From Blastococcus saxobsidens (GTDB lineage: Bacteria > Actinomycetota > Actinomycetes > Mycobacteriales > Geodermatophilaceae): 64,000 nucleotides of DNA. A model generated the notes under the pieces. It did no database searches and was not told the DNA's origin. It saw only the letters and a program-made list of their open reading frames with translations. Shown in pieces: positions 34,955-40,733 of the stretch. Position 1 is the first letter of the stretch, and the number at the start of each line of letters is the position of its first letter. The stretch is taken from contig NZ_POQT01000023.1 of the NCBI RefSeq assembly GCF_002938435.1, positions 1-64,000 of the forward strand, in the 5' to 3' direction. Position numbers and translations under genes: made by a program.

Positions 34955-35212
34955 ATGAATGATGTGACCGACCAGCCCCGCGGTAAGCCTCTTGACTGGC
35001 TAACGGTTGCGCTATATTACGTCGTCATCACCACTGCATATCTCCCGTGGTTTTTGATCGCCGACAGTGCTCTGATGGTCTTCGCCTTCTACTTGGCTAC
35101 TATGATCGTGCTACTCTTGCCGTTTAAATACGTTTTGCGTAAGCGCGGATATGCGGTTGATCCCAGTAAATACCGCTGGTGGGATTACAAGGACAGATCG
35201 AGGCCTCGATGA
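34955..35212 (+). CDS. Small two-helix membrane protein, candidate immunity protein 2
   Basis: An 85-residue protein from ATG 34955 behind AGGGAGGGG. N-terminal hydrophilic region (NDVTDQPRGKPLDW), helix LTVALYYVVITTAYLPWFLIA, helix SALMVFAFYLATMIVLLLPFKYVL, and a basic C-terminus (RKRGYAVDPSKYRWWDYKDR). It starts 27 bp after the orphan tip and has the same plan as the small protein after tip 1 but no clear sequence similarity. Markedly low GC. Probably the cognate immunity gene of tip 2. Confidence 0.65.
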   Translation: MNDVTDQPRGKPLDWLTVALYYVVITTAYLPWFLIADSALMVFAFYLATMIVLLLPFKYVLRKRGYAVDPSKYRWWDYKDRSRPR

Positions 35213-35222
35213 CGGAGAAAGC

Positions 35223-35813
35223 GGCTCTTCCCGGTTCCTGGTGAACGGTCCCACTGAAAAGGGGTGTTCACGCTGCCGTCCGGGCGGCTGGCGAGCAGGA
35301 TGCGGGCGCGGTAGTTGTCAGGGTTGCGGTAGCCGCGACCGGTGCCCTTGATCTGCTGATACCGGAGTTCGCGGCTTCGGTGCGGGCGTTGGTGATCCCG
35401 GTGACGATGAGTACTTCGATGGCGTCCCACCAGGCGTCGATGGTGGCCCAGAGTCGGTCGGTCTCGGGTATGGTCGCGGCCAGCACGAACGCCCCGAGGC
35501 GCATCTCGTGCTCCTGCGCTTGGGTGAGTGAGCCGCTGGTCAGCAGCCCACGCAGGACCTCCTTGACCCCCAGGCGGCGCCGATCTCGTCGGTCGGGTCG
35601 TCGGCGCGCAGGGTGGCCTTCAGCCGGGCCAGTGCGCGGGGGCTGAGGGTGTTGCCGGCGCGGAGCAGCAGCCGTCGGTTGGCCTAGGCGGGGTCGATAC
35701 CGCGACCGCGCCGGCCCTTGCGGTCGCGGACGACCCGCTGGCGGACGGCGGTGACCATGTCGTTGGCCAGCTTGACCAGGTGTAAGGGGTCGACGCTGAC
35801 GGGCCTTGCCGCC
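35223..35813 (-). mobile_element. Remnant of an ISL3-type insertion sequence
   Basis: Translated on the minus strand it reads, in pieces, VDPLHLVKLANDMVTAVRQR, DRKGRRGRGIDPA, ANRRLLLRAGNTLSPRALARL, EVLRGLLTSGSLTQAQEHEM, IDAWWDAIEVLIVTGITNAR and GYRNPDNYRARILLASRP, the C-terminal half of an ISL3-family transposase. An in-frame TAG at ~35685 replaces the expected Trp of DPAWANRR, and a frameshift follows NARTEAANS. GGCTCTTCCCGGTTCCTGG at 35223 may be the terminal repeat. The 5' half is missing because the IS3-type element starts at 35814. Confidence 0.75.
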
Positions 35814-35837
35814 TGATCTTGGACACGCGTGGGGTGT

Positions 35838-36758
35838 CTACGCCGCGGTTGGCAGCGTAGCCGGGGTCCGGTGGGCCCCGTAGTCGTTGGGGCTGATCTG
35901 GCCGCAGGCGGAGTGCCGGCGGCGGGTGTTGTAGCGGGTGGCCCAGGCGAACACCGCCCGGCGGGCCTCGGCCGGCGTGCTCCAGCCGGCTGCTCCAGCC
36001 GGCTGCGCCGGCCAGCGTCTCGCGCTTGAGGGTGGCGTTGAACGACTCCGCCAGCGCGTTGTCCGCACTCGAGCCGACCGCGCCCATCGACCGGATCACC
36101 CCGAGACGGTCACGCAGGGCGGCGTAGGCCCGAGAGGTGTACTGGTCGCCGTGGTCGCCGTGGAAGATCGCCCCGGCCAGGCTGCCGCGGGTCGCGCCGC
36201 GGCAAGCAGCGCGTCGGCGACGAGTTCGGTGCGCATGTGGTCGGCGATCGACCAGCCGGCCAGCCGGCGGGAGGAGCAGTCGATCACCGTCGCCAGGTAC
36301 AGGGTGCTGCCGTCGACGCAGGGCAGGTAGGTGATGTCCCCGACGTAGTTGACGTTCGGCGCATCGGCGATGAAGTCGCGTTCCAGCCGGTCAGGAACCT
36401 GCTCGTCGGCCGGTTCCGGGATCGTCGTACGGACCCGTCGGCGCAGCCGGATCCCGGCGATCCTGTGCTCGGCCATCAGCCGCGCGACCCGCTTGTGGTT
36501 CACCCGGTCGGCGGGGTCGGCGCCGTCGTTGAGCTCGGCGGTCACCCGCGGCGCCCCGTAGGCGCGGTTCTCCGGCTCGGCGGCGTGCACCGCCCGGATC
36601 CGGTCGGCCAGCTGCTCATCGGCGGCTTGGCGGGCCGTACGGGCGTCGGCGGCGGCCGCCCACGCGTAGAGCGCCGACCGGCACACGTCGACCAGCTGGC
36701 ACATCCGCTTCACCTCGAAGGCGTTTCGGTGGTCGGCGACGAACTGGAAGCGGGTCAC
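35838..36758 (-). pseudogene. IS3-family orfB transposase (integrase core), frameshifted
   Basis: Starts GTG 36758, overlapping the orfA stop by 4 bp. It encodes FEVKRMCQLVDVCRSALYAW, NRAYGAPRVTAEL, the rve-domain Asp in NVNYVGDITYLPCVDG and YLATVIDCSSRRLAGWSI. A one-base deletion near 36190 breaks the frame before GAIFHGDHGDQYTSRAYAAL. A 13-bp tandem duplication (GCTCCAGCCGGCT, about 35976-36001) shifts it again before RYNTRRRHSACGQISPNDY. The catalytic Glu region (SSADNALAESFNATLKRE) therefore lies in another frame. The gene is inactive as read. Confidence 0.88.
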
Positions 36759-37084
36759 CAGCGCGTCTCCCCGACGAAATACTTGGCCGCCGCACGGAGG
36801 ATGTCGCGCTCGGTGTTCAGCTTCCGCGCATCGGCCTCCAGCTCCGCGACCCGGGACCGGAGCCGGGCCAGCTCCTGCTCGGGTGTCACACCGTCGGGTG
36901 GCGGGCCGGTCCGGCCTCCGGGCCGCGCGTGCAGCGACACTCCAGCAGCCTTCAGCCAGCCCGACAGTGTCGCATCCATGACCCCCAGGTCCGCGGCGAT
37001 GCCCACTACCGTCGCCCCCGGCGTCGACCGGTAGAGCTCTACCGCGTCCCGGCGGAACTACTCCGAGTACGTCTTCCGTGCCAC
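36755..37084 (-). pseudogene. IS3-family orfA with a premature stop
   Basis: From GTG 37084 it reads VARKTYSE, stop, FRRDAVELYRSTPGATVVGIAADLG. Codon 9 is TAG where CAG (Gln) is expected in this family. The remainder shows the helix-turn-helix (AADLGVMDATLSGWLKAAG) and the leucine-zipper region (ELARLRSRVAELEADARKLN, RDILRAAAKYFV). Its stop overlaps orfB. Confidence 0.85.
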
Positions 37085-37242
37085 CGTCTGATCTTTTCGC
37101 TTCCTCCAGGCCCAGCCTGGGTTCAGCCTGTCCATGATCAGGGGTCAAGTCCCTCGACACGCCCCGGTGACGCCGAGCCGTGATCACCGGTGCGTTTGAT
37201 TCGGCGTCGTCTCCCCTCTGCCTGTCGCATTCGTGTGCCACG

Positions 37243-37584
37243 ATGGATGCCGTGATGCCGCAGCAGGTTCCGGCCGTCTCCGTCAGCGAGCTGCCCGAGG
37301 ACGCCGTCGTGCTCGACGTCCGCGAGGACGACGAGTGGGTGCACGGGCACATCGAGGGCGCCACGCACATCCCGATGGGCGAGGTCCCGGCGAAGCTGGA
37401 CGAGCTGCCCGAGGGCGACCCGCTCTACGTGACCTGCCGGGCCGGTGGCCGGTCGGCGCGTATGGTGGCCTGGCTGAACGAGAACGGCTTCGACGCGGTC
37501 AACGTCGCCGGCGGCATGGGCGACTGGGAGGCCGCCGGCAAGCCCATGGTCAGCGAGACCGGCCAACCGCCCTTCGTGCGCTGA
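37243..37584 (+). CDS. Single-domain rhodanese-like protein
   Basis: A 113-residue rhodanese domain. SVSELPEDAVVLDVREDDEWVHGHIEGATHIPMGEV is the typical N-terminal half, and the active-site loop is YVTCRAGGRSARM with catalytic Cys. The C-terminal half has VNVAGGMGDWEAAGKPM. It probably transfers sulfane sulfur; partner unknown. Start choice between ATG 37243 and ATG 37255 is open because no ribosome-binding site is evident. Confidence 0.88.
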   Translation: MDAVMPQQVPAVSVSELPEDAVVLDVREDDEWVHGHIEGATHIPMGEVPAKLDELPEGDPLYVTCRAGGRSARMVAWLNENGFDAVNVAGGMGDWEAAGKPMVSETGQPPFVR

Positions 37585-37618
37585 GCGACGGCCCCCAGGG
37601 TAGCGAGGCTGCCTAGTT

Positions 37619-37658
37619 ACTACGCATAGATGGAAGTACGCTCTCATCTATGCGTAGT
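37619..37658. promoter_or_regulatory. 14-bp perfect inverted repeat covering the start codon of the MNT gene
   Basis: Arms ACTACGCATAGATG (37619-37632) and CATCTATGCGTAGT (37645-37658) separated by 12 bp. The ATG start (37650) of the next gene, which encodes an N-terminal DNA-binding domain, lies in the right arm, so it is a likely autoregulatory operator on a leaderless or very short-leader transcript. Confidence 0.7.
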
Positions 37659-38330
37659 GATGCTCCGTCGCTGCTTCCTCTCTTCCGATCGCAGCACCAG
37701 GCGGAGATGCTGACCCGCTTGTATCTCCATCCCGACGAGGAATTCACCGTCACCGACCTGGCGGTGGCCGCCCGGATACCGCTCAGCACCGCGCACCGGG
37801 AACTGCAGCGGCTGGTCGACGCCGGGCTCGTGCTGGCCCGGCGAGTGGGCCGCACGCGGCTCCACCGCGCCAACCCCCGTCATCGCGCTGCTGCTGCGCT
37901 CACGGAGCTGTTGCTGGTCAGTTTCGGGCCGGCCGTCGTGGTCGCCGAGGAGTTCGCGGACCTGGACGAGGCCACCGAGGTGGTGCTGTTCGGCTCGTGG
38001 GCCGCCCGTCACGCCCGGGTGAGTGGTGCCGAGCCCGCGGACGTCGACGTCCTGGTCGTGGGAAGTCCCCGCCGCGCGGACGTCTACGCCGCCGCCGAGC
38101 GGGCCCAGCGCCGACTCCGTTTCCCGGTCAACCCCGTGATTCGCACGGCCGATCAGTGGGCGAGCCCCGAGGCCGACATGCCGAGCCCCGGCAGTGCTGC
38201 AGCCGACAGGGCCGATGCTCTTGTCGTACAGGTCCGACAGTCTCCGCACATGACGCTGCTGCAGAACTCGCGCCGAACCGCGACACCCGTCGAGCACGCC
38301 GCCACACCAGCGGCCGGGCCCCCGCAGTGA
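37650..38330 (+). CDS. wHTH plus MNT-type nucleotidyltransferase (antitoxin-like)
   Basis: A 226-residue protein. Residues ~1-75 form a winged helix (LHPDEEFTVTDLAVAARIPLSTAHRELQRLVDAGLVLARRVGRTRLHRA). The second half is a minimal nucleotidyltransferase: VVLFGSWAARHARVSG and ADVDVLVVGSP, giving the GS...R and Asp-x-Asp metal site. Its stop overlaps the HEPN gene start (GTGA). In characterised MNT-HEPN systems the MNT enzyme AMPylates the HEPN toxin. The fused DNA-binding domain suggests it also represses its own promoter through the palindrome at 37619. Confidence 0.8.
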   Translation: MRSDAPSLLPLFRSQHQAEMLTRLYLHPDEEFTVTDLAVAARIPLSTAHRELQRLVDAGLVLARRVGRTRLHRANPRHRAAAALTELLLVSFGPAVVVAEEFADLDEATEVVLFGSWAARHARVSGAEPADVDVLVVGSPRRADVYAAAERAQRRLRFPVNPVIRTADQWASPEADMPSPGSAAADRADALVVQVRQSPHMTLLQNSRRTATPVEHAATPAAGPPQ

Positions 38331-38785
38331 GTGCATGGCAGACGGGCGCCGCGGACGTGGACGCCATGCTCGCCGAGCGAGCCCTGCACCGGGTGCCCGC
38401 AGCCGCGGGATCCGCAGCGGCGTCACTGGCCCGAGCCCGTCAGCTCCTGGCCTCCGCGGCCACCCTGCTCGACGCCGACCCCGACTCCGACTACGTGCTC
38501 GCATACGACGCCGCTCGCCACGCCGGCACCGCGCTCCTCGCGCGGCAAGGCCTCCGATCCACCGCGTCGGGCGGACACATCGCCGTCGAGCGCAGCCTGC
38601 GCGCGCAGTTCGCCCCTGGGTTCGCCGACTTCCACGTCCTCCGCCGGCGCCGCAACGAATTGGAGTACCCCAGCGCCCATGGTCCCGAGACCGTGAGCAG
38701 CGAAGAGGCAGCCGAGGCGCTGCAGGCCGCAACCGGGATCATCGCCCAGGCGCATGAGCTGCTGCCTCGGCTCGACCAGTACTGA
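38327..38785 (+). CDS. HEPN-domain protein (toxin-like partner of MNT)
   Basis: A 152-residue all-helical protein from GTG 38327, overlapping the MNT gene by 4 bp. HEPN features: LARARQLLASAATLLDADPDSDYVLAYDAARHAGTALLARQGL and FADFHVLRRRRNELEYPS near residues 107-124. The motif RRRRNELEY lacks the His of the classical Rx4-6H ribonuclease motif and has Tyr there. So RNase activity is uncertain; Tyr could be an AMPylation target, as in HepT. No independent ribosome-binding site; translation is coupled to the MNT gene. Confidence 0.75.
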   Translation: MSAWQTGAADVDAMLAERALHRVPAAAGSAAASLARARQLLASAATLLDADPDSDYVLAYDAARHAGTALLARQGLRSTASGGHIAVERSLRAQFAPGFADFHVLRRRRNELEYPSAHGPETVSSEEAAEALQAATGIIAQAHELLPRLDQY

Positions 38786-38794
38786 CGCGGTGCG

Positions 38795-39505
38795 TCAGCG
38801 CCAGGACGCGGCGGTGGCCTCGTCGTGGTACCGGGTGAACCCGCACGCCCAGCCGATCGGTTCCAGGGGTGGGCCCTCCCAGCGGTCCTCGCCGCTGACC
38901 AGCAGCCGCGACCCGATCCCGTACTCGGGGCCCTGCTCGGACGACGTCCACTGCTCTGCGCTGGTCGATGCCGGCAGATCGACGGTCACGCTCTCCCCGG
39001 ACCCGCCGGAGAACCACTCCTGGACGGCGAACGTCACCCCGGCCAGCTCCGGACCAGGGATGTCGGACCGATCCGTCCCGCTCGGCCCGATGGCCACCAC
39101 CACGCCGTCGAAGGCGAACGCCCGGCCGCGCACCGCCTCCGCGCTGTACTCCTCCACGCAGGACGCCGTCACCGAGCCGGCCAGCGGGCCGGTCCGGTCG
39201 GCCGTGGGGTTCTCCGGCTCCGCGGCCATGGCGCTGCCCACCCGGTCGTCGGTGGACTCGGGCCTCTCGGTCAGCGTCTCCTCCGCGACGACCAGCGGGG
39301 CCGGCTGCGCACCACCCAGGTCCAGGACGGTGGCTGTGCCGCCGACGAGCACGGCCGCCCCGGCCGCCACCGCCAGGGTCACGCCGGCCGCCCGCCGTCG
39401 CCGGGCCCGGCGCCCGGCGCGCAGCAGCTGCGCCGTGGGCGCGCGGCCCACCGGCACCTGGGCCGCCAGCCCGTCGAGCAGGACGGAGGTCTCCCGATCG
39501 GTCAC
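38795..39505 (-). CDS. Membrane protein encoded with ECF sigma factor (probable anti-sigma role)
   Basis: A 236-residue protein. A cytoplasmic N-terminus (TDRETSVLLDGLAAQVPVGRAPTAQLLRAGRRARRRRA) leads to one membrane helix (GVTLAVAAGAAVLVGGTATVL) and an extracytoplasmic domain with two Cys (SVTASCVEEYSAEAVRGRAFAFDGVVV and IGWACGF). GTG start overlaps the sigma-factor stop (GTGA). No zinc anti-sigma motif is seen, so an anti-sigma function is inferred only from position and topology. Confidence 0.75.
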   Translation of the reverse strand: MTDRETSVLLDGLAAQVPVGRAPTAQLLRAGRRARRRRAAGVTLAVAAGAAVLVGGTATVLDLGGAQPAPLVVAEETLTERPESTDDRVGSAMAAEPENPTADRTGPLAGSVTASCVEEYSAEAVRGRAFAFDGVVVAIGPSGTDRSDIPGPELAGVTFAVQEWFSGGSGESVTVDLPASTSAEQWTSSEQGPEYGIGSRLLVSGEDRWEGPPLEPIGWACGFTRYHDEATAASWR

Positions 39506-40008
39506 GATGCCCTCCCGCCGCGCAGTTCGGAGACGTCGAGGTCGGTCGACAGCTGGGCGAACGCGCGCGAGAGCCGGCTCTTGACCGTGCCCGGGGCGAT
39601 CCCCAGCGCCTCGGCGATCTGCTGCTCGCCGAGGTGCGCGTAGTAGCGCAGCACGACGACCTCCCGGTGCGCCGGGCTCAGCCGGCGCAGCGCGCGGCGG
39701 ACGGCGTCGGCGTCGTCCACCTGGCCGGTGACGTCATCGGCGGACGTCTCGGGCAGGTGCTCCGTCGGGCGCTCCCGCCACCACCGCCGCCGGTAGCTGT
39801 CGTGGTGGCAGTTGACCAGCACCCGGTAGACGTAGCCGTCCCGGCTACCGGCGCGGCTGACCTTCTCCCAGTTGACGTAGCAGCGCACCAACGCCGTCTG
39901 CACCAGGTCCTCGGCCTCGGGCCGGGCGCAGCCGAGCAGCACGGCGGAGCGGACGAGCACCGGCCAGCGCTCGTCCACGAACCGCGCGAACTCCTCGTCC
40001 CGGTCCAC
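39502..40008 (-). CDS. ECF sigma factor, SigE family (SigE-like of actinobacteria)
   Basis: A 168-residue sigma factor. Region 2: FARFVDERWPVLVRSAVLLG and AEDLVQTALVRCYVNWEKV; DGYVYRVLVNCHHDSYRRRWWRE; region 4: LSPAHREVVVLRYYAHLGEQQIAEALGIAPGTVKSRLSRAFAQLSTDLDVSEL. These are characteristic of the SigE-family ECF group common in actinobacteria. GTG start with GGGAGGGTGA upstream; a strong hairpin ends only ~8 bp from that site. Confidence 0.92.
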   Translation of the reverse strand: MDRDEEFARFVDERWPVLVRSAVLLGCARPEAEDLVQTALVRCYVNWEKVSRAGSRDGYVYRVLVNCHHDSYRRRWWRERPTEHLPETSADDVTGQVDDADAVRRALRRLSPAHREVVVLRYYAHLGEQQIAEALGIAPGTVKSRLSRAFAQLSTDLDVSELRGGRAS

Positions 40009-40015
40009 TCACCCT

Positions 40016-40055
40016 CCCGTCGACCCGTCCTCCTCCTGGAGGACGGGTCGACGGG
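40016..40055. terminator. Strong hairpin between synthetase remnant and sigma gene
   Basis: Perfect 18-bp arms CCCGTCGACCCGTCCTCC and complement (40016-40033, 40038-40055) with a 4-base loop. It follows the stop of the acyl-CoA synthetase remnant by 18 bp (minus strand), as its old terminator would, and abuts the sigma factor ribosome-binding site. Confidence 0.75.
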
Positions 40056-40072
40056 GGAGAAGGTTCCGTACG

Positions 40073-40186
40073 TCAGCTCGCGAGCTCGTGCTCGTCGATG
40101 CCCGCGACGTCGCCGGCTTTCATCCAGCCGTCGGGCGTGGGCGACTCCACGCCGGCCTGGGGAAGGTAGAGGTCCTGGGCGCACCC
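40073..40186 (-). pseudogene. 3' fragment of an AMP-binding acyl-CoA synthetase gene
   Basis: Reads CAQDLYLPQAGVESPTPDGW MKAGDVAGIDEHELAS and a stop, matching CAKDYYAPDAGVELSTPDGW plus MRTGDVAAMD in the intact synthetase at 46507. About 37 codons survive; the lysine-bearing C-terminal domain is gone and a new early stop ends it. Upstream sequence shows no further homology that I can follow. Confidence 0.75.
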
Positions 40187-40733
40187 CAGCCCGATCGCGG
40201 ACCGGGGCGATGAACGGGCCGGCTCGCGGAGCGGTCTGGGGCGGGGTCATCGAGGTCATCGTCGCAGTGCGGGCGGATGTGGCGGCGCGCGTGCGCCGGC
40301 CTCGCAACGGAACCAGGCAGCCATGCACGGTCGACCGTGTGGACCACGCTCTTGTGATCGTCACCTCCGTCGATGCCTCGCTGAACTCGGTCGGAGAGCA
40401 CCCGTGCTCGACGGCTCGACGCCGCCAGCTGCCCGCGCCGCACCCTGCGCAGGCAGGTCGATAGGGCACCACTGGAACGCGCGAAACATTATCGGTCTGC
40501 CTGCCGGTGGTGACTGTGTGCAGCCGACAGGCCGCCGAGCCGAACAATTCCGTCACGTGAGGGTGTCCCTCGACGTCATCGCTGCTTCTCTGACCTGCGT
40601 CTGCAGAGGGGCGACGAGGTCGAGCGCGTGCGCGCGGGCTCGGGGGAGCGCTCGGGCGGCCGGTGAGACCTCCGGTCGGCTGTGACGTCATGTCGGTGAT
40701 CGTCCGCCAGCGGGCGACGTGGGAAGGGCCCAG
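40187..40733. other. Long intergenic region, no gene supported
   Basis: About 545 bp before the DUF4331 operon. Open frames here have no ribosome-binding site or recognisable family, and codon positions show no steady third-base GC pattern. It should contain the operon promoter; I see no clear operator. Confidence 0.5.

Larger units (their letters stand above)
35814..37140 (-). mobile_element. Degenerate IS3-family insertion sequence
   Basis: Bounded by imperfect inverted ends TGATCTTGGACA (35814) and TGTCCATGATCA (ending 37140), 1327 bp. It contains orfA and orfB in the usual overlapping arrangement, both broken (see below). No clear target duplication is visible. It is inserted in the ISL3 remnant, whose missing 5' half is not found on the other side, so a deletion followed or accompanied insertion. 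Confidence 0.8.

Noticed and set aside
37133-37145. TGATCAGGGGTCA as a fourth copy of the TGATCAGG palindrome
   Set aside because: TGATCA is the end of the IS3-type terminal repeat (TGTCCATGATCA), and the second half of the palindrome is absent.
40016-40055. Riboswitch or regulatory leader of the sigma factor gene
   Set aside because: A single perfect hairpin following an old stop codon is more simply a terminator; no conserved aptamer-like pattern is seen.
40323-40685. 120-residue plus-strand open frame in the long intergenic region
   Set aside because: No ribosome-binding site, no recognisable domain, and composition as expected for a chance frame.
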